Positions 16,411 through 25,562 of a DNA stretch of 64,000 nt are shown in pieces. The notes beneath the pieces were generated by a model that was given only the letters and a program-made list of their open reading frames with translations, was not told the DNA's origin and ran no database searches. Each line of letters starts with the position of its first letter. The first letter of the stretch is position 1. The DNA is taken from assembly GCA_023666705.1 (NCBI GenBank), contig JAMPBO010000006.1:119238-183237 (forward strand), written 5' to 3'. A program made the translations under genes and the position numbers. Source of the DNA: Bacteroides sp. (GTDB lineage Bacteria > Bacillota > Clostridia > Lachnospirales > Lachnospiraceae).

Positions 16411-18816
16411 TTATAACTCTACAATTGTAACACCGTGTTCCCCCTCGCCATACTCACCGGAGCGGAAGGATTTAACATAGTTTTGCGTTTTCAGATATTT
16501 GTGTATGCCTGTCCGCAGGGCACCGGTTCCTTTTCCGTGAATGATGGTCACTTTTTCCATGTGGGAAAGGCAGGCGTCATCAAGAAACTTATCTATTTCC
16601 ATGACCGCCTCGTCCACCGTCATTCCCATGACATTCAGCTCTGGTGAAAATGTCATTGCCTTATTTATGGAGGTGCGTCCCGAGCTGTGGGTTCCGCCTC
16701 CAAGTGCAGGCTTTTTTTGTTTGTATTTTTCGGCATCCGTAGTAAAATCAGGCTCGTTTACAATCAGCAGATCGCTGATATGCAGCCTGGAGCTGAGTAT
16801 GCCCATCTGTACCGTAACGTTTCCCTTTTGGTCGGGAAGGGTACTAAGGGTTCCCTTGGCTCCCATGCTGAGCACATGGACCTTGTCGCCAATGTGGAAG
16901 TCGGATGCTTTGTGGTTTGAGGTCTGTTTTTTTGCAGTGTCGGCTTCCGGACTGTAGGACTTAAGCTTGTCACGCAGCTTTCCACGTGCATCCTCCATTA
17001 ATTTCATGTCCGCTTTTTGCGGATTGCTACGCCATTTATTGTAGTCACTTATTGTCTTGTCAGCAACATTTTTTGCTTCATCAATAATGTTGCGTGCCTC
17101 GTTTCTTGCCTTTTCCAGTATTTCGCTTTTCTTTTTGTCAAGGCTTTCTTCCTTTTCCGAAATACGTTTTTTCAGCAGTTCGATTTCTTTTTTGTAGCTT
17201 TCGATTGCCGCCTTGTCGGCATCAATGGCCGTTTTGTTTTTCTCAAGCTCTGACAGGAGCGTTTCCATGTCAACCGCATCGCTGTCAAGCTGTGCCTTTG
17301 CGGTGTCAATGATATGGTCAGGCAGTCCCAGCTTACTTGATATGGCAAATGCATTGGACTTGCCCGGAATACCAAGCATAAGCTTGTAGGTAGGCTTTAG
17401 CGTGGCAACATCAAATTCGCAGGATGCATTTTCAACACCATCAGCGGAAAGTGCAAATGTCTTTAATTCGCTGTAATGGGTGGTCGCCATGCATCGTGCT
17501 CCCATATCCTTTAAATGCTTTAGTATTGCGATTGCAAGTGCAGCACCCTCTATGGGGTCAGTGCCCCCGCCAAGCTCATCAAACAGGCAGAGTGAGTGGG
17601 GCGTGGCATGGTTCACAATATATACGATATTGCTCATGTGGGAGGAAAAGGTTGAGAGGCTTTGCTCTATACTTTGTTCGTCCCCAATATCCGCAAAAAC
17701 ATCATCAAATACGGAAAGCTTAGAGCCCTCCAAGGCAGGAATGTGAAGACCTGCCTGCCCCATCAGTGTAAATAATCCCAAGGTTTTTAAGGAAACAGTT
17801 TTTCCACCTGTATTTGGACCCGTGACGATAAGGAGATTGTAGCCTTCGCCAAGTCTGATATCGACAGGGACAACCGTGTGCTTATCCAACAGCGGATGCC
17901 TTCCGTTTTTTATATCAACAATGCCATCCGTGTTAAAAATTGGTTCGCTGGCATCCATGGCACGGGCCAGCTTTGCCCTTGCAAAAATGAAATCAAGCTC
18001 AGTCAGTAATTTGGAGTCGTAGTCAATATCTTCAACTGCCCCGGCTGCCAGTTTGCTCAAGTTTTCCAGTATGGCTTCAATCTCTAAAAGCTCTGCACCC
18101 TCAAGCTCCTTTATCTCGTTGTTCAGGTTGACAACGGACATCGGCTCAATAAAAAGTGTCGAGCCGGTTTGGGATCTGTCATGAATCATGCCTGGAAAGG
18201 CGGAGCGGTATTCCTGTTTGACGGGGATACAGTATCTTCCGTTCCGCATGGTTATCAGGCTGTCCTGAAGCTGGTCCTTTGTGGCATCATTTTTTATGAG
18301 CTTGCTGAGCTGCTGGTGCAGCTTGTCGTTGGTAAGCTTGATGTTCCGCCGGATAGACTTAAGCTTGGAGGATGCATCGTCAGGAAATTCATTTTCCGAA
18401 ATGATACACCTTTTTATTTCCGAGGAAATGTGCGAAAGTGGTATAAGCTGGTGAAAACGTCCGGATAAACTGTCAACGGGTTTTTCTTCTGCAGTATCAT
18501 CGTATGCCTTTGCATTTTCACACACGGTCAAAAGAGCAGCAATATCTAAAAGCTCCTTTGATGTCAGCGTTGCATTGACAAAGAGGCGTTTGATGGAAGC
18601 ACCCGTATCGGAAAGCCCCGAAAAGGATAAATTTCCATATTCCTCAAGCCGGAGATATGCATCCCGCGTCTCGCTTTGCAGTGTCTTTATTGTATGAATA
18701 TCCTTCTGTGGCTTCATCCTGTCACAGCGGTGCTTTGCCATCGGTGAAGCTGCATATTCCGTCAGCATGGATAATATTTTGTTGTATTCCAGTAACCGTA
18801 AGCTGCGTTTATTCAT
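16411..18816 (-). CDS. mutS2: Endonuclease MutS2
   Basis: 801 residues. MutS core helices, Walker A GPNTGGKT (about 332-339), Walker B LCLFDELGGGTDP, a long coiled coil (about 510-600, Lys/Glu-rich) and a C-terminal Smr nuclease domain with IHGKGTGALRTGIHKYLK. Unlike MutS it lacks the mismatch-recognition domain. The family suppresses homologous recombination and in Bacillus also rescues collided ribosomes. First gene of a reverse operon with the two-component pair. Confidence 0.96.
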   Translation of the reverse strand: MNKRSLRLLEYNKILSMLTEYAASPMAKHRCDRMKPQKDIHTIKTLQSETRDAYLRLEEYGNLSFSGLSDTGASIKRLFVNATLTSKELLDIAALLTVCENAKAYDDTAEEKPVDSLSGRFHQLIPLSHISSEIKRCIISENEFPDDASSKLKSIRRNIKLTNDKLHQQLSKLIKNDATKDQLQDSLITMRNGRYCIPVKQEYRSAFPGMIHDRSQTGSTLFIEPMSVVNLNNEIKELEGAELLEIEAILENLSKLAAGAVEDIDYDSKLLTELDFIFARAKLARAMDASEPIFNTDGIVDIKNGRHPLLDKHTVVPVDIRLGEGYNLLIVTGPNTGGKTVSLKTLGLFTLMGQAGLHIPALEGSKLSVFDDVFADIGDEQSIEQSLSTFSSHMSNIVYIVNHATPHSLCLFDELGGGTDPIEGAALAIAILKHLKDMGARCMATTHYSELKTFALSADGVENASCEFDVATLKPTYKLMLGIPGKSNAFAISSKLGLPDHIIDTAKAQLDSDAVDMETLLSELEKNKTAIDADKAAIESYKKEIELLKKRISEKEESLDKKKSEILEKARNEARNIIDEAKNVADKTISDYNKWRSNPQKADMKLMEDARGKLRDKLKSYSPEADTAKKQTSNHKASDFHIGDKVHVLSMGAKGTLSTLPDQKGNVTVQMGILSSRLHISDLLIVNEPDFTTDAEKYKQKKPALGGGTHSSGRTSINKAMTFSPELNVMGMTVDEAVMEIDKFLDDACLSHMEKVTIIHGKGTGALRTGIHKYLKTQNYVKSFRSGEYGEGEHGVTIVEL

Positions 18817-18893
18817 GGCATAATCCTTTATTTTAAAATTATTTCTATCTACATTTTATAGTATAATCGTCAAAATATAAAGCTTAATTTTAC

Positions 18894-18922
18894 TTGCACT
18901 CAAGGAAATATAGTGTTATCTT
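18894..18922 (+). promoter_or_regulatory. Sigma-A-type promoter of yhaM
   Basis: TTGCAC at 18894-18899, 17-bp spacer, TATCTT at 18917-18922. The rest of the 152-base gap to the divergent mutS2 gene is AT-rich and must also hold the mutS2 promoter, which I could not place with confidence. Confidence 0.6.
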
Positions 18923-18968
18923 GTTTGTAATGTTTATTTAGAAATAAAAAAGGAGCATACAAGACAGA

Positions 18969-19910
18969 ATGAATTATATAAATGAACTCCGTGACGGAGA
19001 TATGATATCAGAGGTTTATCTTTGCAAGTCAAAGCTTGATTTAAAAACGAAGGCAGGAAAAAGCTATTACTCGCTCTCCCTTCAGGATAGGACGGGAACG
19101 GTTGATGCCAAAATATGGGAGCTTAACAACGGAATATCACATTTTGAGGCAATGGATTACATACGGGTTGAGGCACAGGTTACAACCTTTAACGGTGCGT
19201 TGCAGCTGAATATAAAGAGGGTCAGGGTTGCTGATGCGGGAGAGTTTGACCCCTCTGATTATATGCCGTGCTCCGAAAAAAATATTGAGGAGATGTATAA
19301 GGAGCTGTTAGGGCTGGTTGACAGTATAAATGAACCGCATGTGAAGGCACTTTTAAAAAGCGTATTTGTAGATGATAGGGCGTTTGTGGAAAAGTTTAAG
19401 AAACATTCGGCGGCAAAATCCATTCACCATGGCTTTATCGGTGGTCTGCTGGAGCATTCCTTATCTGTTGCAAAGCTTTGTGGTTACCTTGCAGAACAAT
19501 ATCCGGTATTAAAGAGAGATTTGCTTGTGTCAGCCGCACTTTTGCACGATATAGGAAAGGTGGATGAACTATCTGATTTTCCTGAAAATGATTATACGGA
19601 CAAGGGGCAGCTTGTAGGTCACATTGTTATGGGAACGATGCTGGTAAATGAGAAAATAAAGGAAATACCTGACTTTCCGGCAGGCTTTGCCGATGAGCTT
19701 TTGCACTGTATCCTTTCCCATCATGGGGAGCTTGAATATGGCTCACCGAAGAAGCCGGCGTTGATTGAGGCACTTGCCCTGGCACATGCAGATAACATAG
19801 ATGCAAAAATACAGACCTTTACCGAGCTGCTAAATGCAAACAAGGATAAGAGCGGATGGCTTGGCTACAATAAAATGTTTGAATCAAATGTGAGAATGAC
19901 AAATGATTAA
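18969..19910 (+). CDS. yhaM: YhaM-like 3'-5' exoribonuclease (OB-fold plus HD domain)
   Basis: 313 residues, the usual YhaM length. An N-terminal OB/tRNA-anti fold (about 15-85, LSLQDRTGTVDAKIW) precedes an HD phosphohydrolase domain with HHGFIGGLLEHSLSVA and LLHDIGKVDEL, then SHHGELEYGSPKKP. Bacillus YhaM is a Mn-dependent 3'-5' exonuclease acting on RNA and DNA. The last eight bases overlap rlmD (ATGATTAA), suggesting translational coupling. The ribosome site AGGAG is about 13 bases from the ATG, longer than usual. Confidence 0.9.
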   Translation: MNYINELRDGDMISEVYLCKSKLDLKTKAGKSYYSLSLQDRTGTVDAKIWELNNGISHFEAMDYIRVEAQVTTFNGALQLNIKRVRVADAGEFDPSDYMPCSEKNIEEMYKELLGLVDSINEPHVKALLKSVFVDDRAFVEKFKKHSAAKSIHHGFIGGLLEHSLSVAKLCGYLAEQYPVLKRDLLVSAALLHDIGKVDELSDFPENDYTDKGQLVGHIVMGTMLVNEKIKEIPDFPAGFADELLHCILSHHGELEYGSPKKPALIEALALAHADNIDAKIQTFTELLNANKDKSGWLGYNKMFESNVRMTND

Positions 19911-21348
19911 GAATGATTGTTATGAGGTTTACATTGAAGATATTGGAACGGACGGTGAGGGCATTGGTCATATTAAGGACCGCCAAAATGACCGCAGCTT
20001 TACCCTGTTTGTAAAGGATACGCTGATTGGCGACAGGGCACTCGTACGTATTGTTAAGGTTAAGAAAACATATGCATACGGCAGGGTGGAGGAGATTATG
20101 GAGCCGTCACCCCACAGGGTAACACCTGTGTGTGACAAGGCAAGAAGCTGTGGCGGGTGCAGCCTGATGCATATGTCATATGAAAAACAGGTGGAATACA
20201 AGTGGAATAAAGTTAAGTCATGTTTGGAACGAATCGGGGGAATCAGCGGAGCTGGTGCATATATGGAACCACCGCATGGAATGGATGAGCCATATTTTTA
20301 CAGAAATAAAATGCAGCTTCCCGTAGGGCGGGATAGAGCGGGCAAAGTTGTAATTGGCTTTTACGCAGGAAGAACTCATTCGATTGTCGATTTGGGTAAG
20401 TGTCACATTGGTCATCCCATCAATGATTATATCATAAAATACATGAGAAAATGGTTTGCAAAGTTTGATGACGGAAGCATTGCTTATCATGAGGAAAGCC
20501 ATAGTGGACTTGTGCGGCATATTCTTACAAGGGTAGGCTTTTGCACAGGGGAGCTTATGGTGTGCCTTGTAATCAATGGGAATGGGTTGAAAAGGGATGA
20601 GGCTGATGCACTGGTCCGTCTGCTTACTGAGGCAGTAGATAAATATAATGCAGTCCGCAATACGGAACCTGAAATAACATTGAAAAGCGTATGCATCAAT
20701 ATAAACAGGGAAAAGACCAACAAAATTTTGGGAAGCCGCTGCGAAACCGTATGGGGACGAAGCTATATACAGGATTATATCGGAGATATTTTATTTAACA
20801 TTTCCCCAATGTCTTTTTATCAGGTAAATCCTGTACAGACAAAGGAAATTTACGACAAGGCAATCGAGTACGCAAAGCTTGAGGGTGGAGAGACCGTGTG
20901 GGACCTGTACTGCGGAATTGGCACGATTTCCTTGTGCCTTGCTGCAAAGGCAGGAAAGGTATTTGGTGTTGAGGTTATTCCGCAGGCAATAGAGGATGCA
21001 CGGGAAAATGCAAGGATAAACGACATCAAAAATGCTGCGTTTTATTGTGGAAAGGCGGAAATCGTCGTGCCAGAATTTTATCGGCAGGAAAGTGGCAGTG
21101 CTGGGAAGCATCCTGACGTTATCGTTGTTGACCCACCGAGAAAGGGCTGTGAAAGAGTGCTGCTTGATACGATTGTTGCCATGGCACCTGAAAGGCTTGT
21201 CTATGTAAGCTGTGACCCTGCAACCCTTGCAAGGGATATAAAAATATTATCAGAGCAGGGATATAAGCTGGAACAGGCGGCTGTTTTTGATGCCTTTTGC
21301 CAGGGAACCCATGTGGAGACGGTAGCGAAGCTTTCACGGGAAATCTGA
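19903..21348 (+). CDS. rlmD: 23S rRNA (uracil-C5)-methyltransferase, RlmD/RumA family
   Basis: 481 residues. An N-terminal TRAM domain (EDIGTDGEGIGHI), a Cys cluster for a 4Fe-4S centre (CDKARSCGGCSL), a SAM-binding motif (DLYCGIGTISLCLA), the DPPRKGC motif and the catalytic region YVSCDPATLARD. The family makes m5U in 23S rRNA (RlmD/RlmCD) or in tRNA (TrmA-like); sequence alone does not decide which uridine. It ends tail-to-tail with the XRE gene 16 bases away. Confidence 0.92.
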   Translation: MIKNDCYEVYIEDIGTDGEGIGHIKDRQNDRSFTLFVKDTLIGDRALVRIVKVKKTYAYGRVEEIMEPSPHRVTPVCDKARSCGGCSLMHMSYEKQVEYKWNKVKSCLERIGGISGAGAYMEPPHGMDEPYFYRNKMQLPVGRDRAGKVVIGFYAGRTHSIVDLGKCHIGHPINDYIIKYMRKWFAKFDDGSIAYHEESHSGLVRHILTRVGFCTGELMVCLVINGNGLKRDEADALVRLLTEAVDKYNAVRNTEPEITLKSVCININREKTNKILGSRCETVWGRSYIQDYIGDILFNISPMSFYQVNPVQTKEIYDKAIEYAKLEGGETVWDLYCGIGTISLCLAAKAGKVFGVEVIPQAIEDARENARINDIKNAAFYCGKAEIVVPEFYRQESGSAGKHPDVIVVDPPRKGCERVLLDTIVAMAPERLVYVSCDPATLARDIKILSEQGYKLEQAAVFDAFCQGTHVETVAKLSREI

Positions 21349-21364
21349 AAGCAGAAGTTGCTTT

Positions 21365-21586
21365 TCATCCATAGGGCGTCTTTACATTCGTCTGGCACAA
21401 AAGATAGTCGATGCTTGTATTGTATATTTTTGAAAGCTTAATTAAAATCTGGGTCGGAATATCATTTTCTTCGGTTTCGTACTTTGAGTATCCGGTTTGA
21501 GACATGCCAAGCATTGCGGCAAGCTTTGCCTGCGATAAGTCAGCGTCTTCACGTAATGCCCTCAATCTGTTGCTCACTGTAATCAC
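21365..21586 (-). CDS. Small XRE-family HTH repressor
   Basis: 73 residues, essentially a single Cro/CI-type helix-turn-helix (RLRALREDADLSQAKLAAML, then MSQTGYSKYETEENDIP) and a short tail. No sensor domain is fused. It diverges from a GGDEF gene; its own TATAAT (21596-21601, reverse) and the opposing promoter each contain a TAACCT-N5-AGGTTA-type palindrome. I infer autorepression and control of the GGDEF gene. Confidence 0.92.
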   Translation of the reverse strand: MITVSNRLRALREDADLSQAKLAAMLGMSQTGYSKYETEENDIPTQILIKLSKIYNTSIDYLLCQTNVKTPYG

Positions 21587-21604
21587 CTCATGGGTATTAT
21601 ATGT

Positions 21605-21621
21605 TAACCTGATACAGGGTA
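21605..21621. promoter_or_regulatory. Palindrome O1, candidate XRE operator at the XRE promoter
   Basis: TAACCT-GATAC-AGGGTA, one mismatch from a perfect palindrome. It lies just upstream of the TATAAT box (21596-21601, reverse strand) of the XRE gene, where a bound protein would block RNA polymerase. Confidence 0.6.
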
Positions 21622-21650
21622 TTGATTTCTAACCTGAAATAGGTTAAAAT
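21622..21650 (+). promoter_or_regulatory. Promoter of the GGDEF gene
   Basis: TTGATT at 21622-21627, 17-bp spacer, TAAAAT at 21645-21650. The spacer holds palindrome O2, so repression by the divergent XRE protein would be direct. Confidence 0.65.
21630..21646. promoter_or_regulatory. Palindrome O2, candidate XRE operator at the GGDEF promoter
   Basis: TAACCT-GAAAT-AGGTTA is a perfect 6-bp inverted repeat, 25 bp from the matching site O1. It fills the space between the -35 and -10 boxes of the forward promoter. Confidence 0.65.
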
Positions 21651-21723
21651 ATTTCCATTATTGCAAATATAGTATAGTATGTTCCAAGCGTCAGAAAATA
21701 ATCTATGGATAATGGAGAAAAAC

Positions 21724-23574
21724 ATGGATAGCTACGTTAAGGGTAATCCCACAAAAGAAGAAATGGCAAAGCAGCTAAACTTAGATGCTGCGTTGATGGA
21801 ATGTGTAAAAACGTTGTATGCCAGTGATGATGTGAATACTGCCATAAATGAGCTTTTACAAATTATTGCAGACTTTCACGATGCAGACAGGGCATACATT
21901 TTTGAATTTGATAAGGAAATGCTGCTCATGGATAACACCTACGAGTGGTGTAAGGATGGTGTTGAACCGCAGATTGATGTGTTACAAAATTTAGACATAC
22001 ACATAATTGACAGGTGGTTTAAGCATTTTGATGAAAAAGGCGAATTTTTTATCAGCTCACGGGTGGGTGAAATCAGCGAAGAGTCGGATGAATACAAAAT
22101 ACTTGCCATGCAGGATATAAGCAGTCTTATGGCGGCTCCATTATACCTAAAAGGGAAAATGCTGGGCTTTTTGGGTGTTGACAACCCGAACAAAAATACG
22201 GAAACCTTATATTTGCTCAGGTCGGTTTCTGCATTTGTCGTAAATGACATTGAGAGACGTGTGACATTGGAGCAAAAAATGATAGAAGCCATTGCAGGAA
22301 TTTATGTTTCCATGCATGTGTTGAACCTTAAGGACAATACACAGAGAGAATTTCAGAGCACCGCAGATGTAAGAAGGTTTGTAAATCAGAAGGAACATGC
22401 AGACCGGCAGATGCGGCAGATGATGACAGAGCTTACAGACCCTGCTTATGTGGATGTCATTTTGAAGTTTACGGATCTCAGTACTTTGAATGAACGGATG
22501 AAGGACGTAAATATTATCAGTGAGGAGCTGTTAGCGAAAAACGGACATTGGTGCAGGGCTCATTTTATTCTTGTCAGCAGGGATGATTTGGGGAACCTAA
22601 AGCAGGTGATTTATGCAATACAGTATATTGATGAGGAAAAAAAGCGGGAGCTTGCATACCAGGATGCACTAAAGCAGGCACTGGAAAATAAAAATGAGAT
22701 TTACAGCGAAATGCTTCAAATGCAAAGCAGCGGTATTATTGCCATGGATATTGAGAAAAGGGAGCTTCTCATGGTCAACAATGCAGCGTTGAAGCTGTTT
22801 GGTTTTTCTGACAGAAGCGAGCTTGGAGGTGGAATTGACCGTCTTACCGACAAGATTGTGTCAGGGGACAGAAAAAAGATTACAAAAAGCTTTATGGGGC
22901 TTACGGAGGTAGGCGATGAATATATATGCGAATACACCGTTCCAAATAACGGGAACGAGAACGGATATACATGTATCCTGTCACAGTCAAGGGTAGTTGT
23001 CATTGCAAACGGCGACAAGATAAACATAACCTCCCTGACGGACGTTACAGAAAAGAAGAAAATGGAACAGAAGCTTATCGTTCTTTCACAGACGGACTCC
23101 CTCACCAAGATAAACAACAGAGGAAGCGGGGAGTATCGGATAGAAGCTATCTTAAAGGGAAAGGTAAGTGGCATGTTCTGTCTTTGCGATGTGGATAAAT
23201 TCAAATCGGTAAATGACACTTACGGACATACGGTAGGTGATAAGGTGTTGATTGAAATTGCAGGCTGTTTAAAGAGAAGCTTTGGGAGTGGAGATGTAAT
23301 CATGAGGCTTGGCGGCGATGAATTTGCCGTTTTTGTTGTGGGTGTCTGTGATGAGGAAACAGGCAAAAACTGTATTGAGCGTTTCTTTGGCGAGCTTGCC
23401 AAAATCACAATTGAGGAAATGGAAGGAAAAGGTGTGCGTGTCAGTCTTGGTGCCGTGATTCATAAAAAAGAGAACAGGGAAACCTTTGACCAGCTTTATC
23501 AAAAGGCAGATACAGCAATGTATGTCTGTAAAAATGACAAAAATAAACAGTTTGACTTTTATAAACAGACATAA
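21724..23574 (+). CDS. Diguanylate cyclase with GAF and PAS sensor domains
   Basis: 616 residues, no membrane segment, so cytosolic. A GAF-like domain (about 33-175, YIFEFDKEMLLMDNTYEWC), an intermediate region, a PAS domain (about 330-440, SSGIIAMDIEKRELLMVNNA) and a GGDEF domain with LGGDEFAVF at 529-537. The active-site motif is intact, predicting c-di-GMP synthesis from GTP. The inhibitory RxxD site is replaced by GSGD, so product inhibition is probably lost. ATG 21724 has GGAG six bases upstream; the in-frame ATG at 21679 does not. The promoter overlaps a palindrome likely bound by the XRE protein. Confidence 0.92.
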   Translation: MDSYVKGNPTKEEMAKQLNLDAALMECVKTLYASDDVNTAINELLQIIADFHDADRAYIFEFDKEMLLMDNTYEWCKDGVEPQIDVLQNLDIHIIDRWFKHFDEKGEFFISSRVGEISEESDEYKILAMQDISSLMAAPLYLKGKMLGFLGVDNPNKNTETLYLLRSVSAFVVNDIERRVTLEQKMIEAIAGIYVSMHVLNLKDNTQREFQSTADVRRFVNQKEHADRQMRQMMTELTDPAYVDVILKFTDLSTLNERMKDVNIISEELLAKNGHWCRAHFILVSRDDLGNLKQVIYAIQYIDEEKKRELAYQDALKQALENKNEIYSEMLQMQSSGIIAMDIEKRELLMVNNAALKLFGFSDRSELGGGIDRLTDKIVSGDRKKITKSFMGLTEVGDEYICEYTVPNNGNENGYTCILSQSRVVVIANGDKINITSLTDVTEKKKMEQKLIVLSQTDSLTKINNRGSGEYRIEAILKGKVSGMFCLCDVDKFKSVNDTYGHTVGDKVLIEIAGCLKRSFGSGDVIMRLGGDEFAVFVVGVCDEETGKNCIERFFGELAKITIEEMEGKGVRVSLGAVIHKKENRETFDQLYQKADTAMYVCKNDKNKQFDFYKQT

Positions 23575-23654
23575 ACCGCGTCATGGCTCTTGATTTAACG
23601 GAGAACGTGAATTATAATAAAAGGAGGCGTTGGAGGAAAAAAGAGGAAAAAACT

Positions 23655-25562
23655 ATGTCAATACGAATGCAGTGTTGCGGTATTGTTTTAATGCTGTTGT
23701 TGTTTTATTTTTATATACGTCAGAGACGTATATCTCTTGACACCCAAAAGGCTTTTTTGAGAGTTTTTTGGGCTACTTTCTTTTGCCTTGTTTTCGACAT
23801 ATTATCCATTGTTGCCATTTGGCATCGTCATTTGCTGGGGGCAGGCTTCGTCAAATTGATTGCCAAAAGCTATCTGGTTACACTTCTCTTTGTTGCATAT
23901 ACCGCACTGACTTATATGTGTGTGGATATGTTTGAAACAAGGGAAATGTACAGAAAGAGAATGAAATTATATACGGCCTTGCTTGCAGCCGGTATAGCCG
24001 GCACATATGCCGCACCGATTGATTATCATTATGCTGAGGATGGAAAAACCGTTCTTTATACCCATGGACCAAGCCTTTTTGTGACCTATGGCATGGCTTT
24101 GGTTTTTTTTGCTATCATTTTTTATATGCTGGTACAAAAAAAGGGGAAAATCAATCCAAGACGCCGCGAGGCAGTTTTTATATGGCTGATTATCTGGATT
24201 GTTGCGTCACAAATTCAGTTCATGTACACGAATATTCTTATCGTCGGTTACGCAGGCGCAATCGGAATCATGGTTCTCTATCTGAAGCTGGAAAATCCGG
24301 AGACAAATCTTGACAGACAGACGGGAATGTTTAACGGAGGAGCATTGCACCAGTATACACGACAGATGTTTGCGAAGAAAAAGGATTTTTCGGCAGTCGG
24401 AATTTTCTTTGAGGACATTGCATACCAAAATATAACGTCAGAAAAAAGGGAAGCCGTCAAGATGGAAATTATCGAATATTTTTTGAAGATTCCCGAGGCA
24501 CTTCCGTTTAAAAATTCCCAAGGTGAAATTATTATGCTGTTTCGCGATACAGATATGGCAGAGCGGCAACTGGAAGAAATGCGGCAAAGATTTATGCTTG
24601 GCTGGGGAGATAATGACAAAAAACAGGTACATCCCAAATGGTTATTTCTGCCACATGCCAACGTGATAAACCGCACGGAGGATTTTTATGAGCTGATACG
24701 GTGGGCACGGGATGACGAAAAGCAATTTACCGAAAATGATTTATGCCGTATCAGTGATGAAATGGTTGACAAGATAAACCGGAAAAATGAGATGGGGCAG
24801 TTGATTATTGATGCTATTAACAATGACAGGGTTGATGTATTTTATCAGCCAATTTTCTCTACGGATCAGCACCGCTTTACTGCCGCCGAGGCACTTGTGC
24901 GGATATGGGATGATGATGGAAAGCTGGTTATGCCGGGTGCTTTTATCGATATTGCGGAAGAAAGCGGAATGATACTCAAGCTTGGTGAGCTTGTATTTGA
25001 ACGGGTGTGCCGCTTTATTAAGGAAAATCCGTTAGAACATTTTGGGCTACAGTATATGGAGGTCAATCTCTCCGTTGTTCAGTGTGCATATGATTATCTG
25101 GCAACCGATTACATAAGAATCATGGATAAGTACGGTGTTGACCCAAAGTTTGTAAATCTGGAAATTACCGAGTCTGCCTCAACCAATGCAAAAAAGACAT
25201 TGCTTGAAAATATGGAGGCACTGATAGGCTATGGTGTAAGCTTTTCGCTGGATGATTTTGGAACGGGACAGTCAAATTTGAACTACATCGTGGACATGCC
25301 GGTTGAAATTGTTAAATTTGACAAGAGCATGACCAACGCATATTTTGAAAACAGGAAGGCAAAATATGTTATGGATGCGGCGATACACATGATACATGGA
25401 ATGGGGCTCAAGATTGTATCTGAGGGTATTGAAACGGAGGAGCAATACCGTACAATGGAGGAGCTGGGCATCAACCATATACAGGGCTATTATTTTTCAA
25501 AGCCGCTTTCAGAAAAAGAATTTATTACATTCCTTAATAATCGGAAAGAGGTGCACATGTGA
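23655..25562 (+). CDS. Membrane EAL-domain c-di-GMP phosphodiesterase with degenerate GGDEF
   Basis: 635 residues. The N-terminal 215 residues hold about six to seven hydrophobic helices. A degenerate GGDEF domain follows (LDRQTGMFNGGAL at its start; QGEIIMLF where GGDEF would be). The EAL domain (about 375-630) keeps E412-A-L, VNLS, LEITES, DDFGTG, VKFDK, SEGIET and QGYYFSKP, the full catalytic set, so hydrolysis of c-di-GMP to pGpG is predicted. ATG 23655 follows GAGG at eight bases. It lies 80 bases after the GGDEF gene, and its stop overlaps the next start (GTGA). Confidence 0.93.
   Translation: MSIRMQCCGIVLMLLLFYFYIRQRRISLDTQKAFLRVFWATFFCLVFDILSIVAIWHRHLLGAGFVKLIAKSYLVTLLFVAYTALTYMCVDMFETREMYRKRMKLYTALLAAGIAGTYAAPIDYHYAEDGKTVLYTHGPSLFVTYGMALVFFAIIFYMLVQKKGKINPRRREAVFIWLIIWIVASQIQFMYTNILIVGYAGAIGIMVLYLKLENPETNLDRQTGMFNGGALHQYTRQMFAKKKDFSAVGIFFEDIAYQNITSEKREAVKMEIIEYFLKIPEALPFKNSQGEIIMLFRDTDMAERQLEEMRQRFMLGWGDNDKKQVHPKWLFLPHANVINRTEDFYELIRWARDDEKQFTENDLCRISDEMVDKINRKNEMGQLIIDAINNDRVDVFYQPIFSTDQHRFTAAEALVRIWDDDGKLVMPGAFIDIAEESGMILKLGELVFERVCRFIKENPLEHFGLQYMEVNLSVVQCAYDYLATDYIRIMDKYGVDPKFVNLEITESASTNAKKTLLENMEALIGYGVSFSLDDFGTGQSNLNYIVDMPVEIVKFDKSMTNAYFENRKAKYVMDAAIHMIHGMGLKIVSEGIETEEQYRTMEELGINHIQGYYFSKPLSEKEFITFLNNRKEVHM

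Noticed and set aside
23583..23654. Upstream ATG as the EAL-protein start
   Set aside because: The extra segment is highly basic and encodes the ribosome-binding purine runs; ATG 23655 has GAGG at eight bases.
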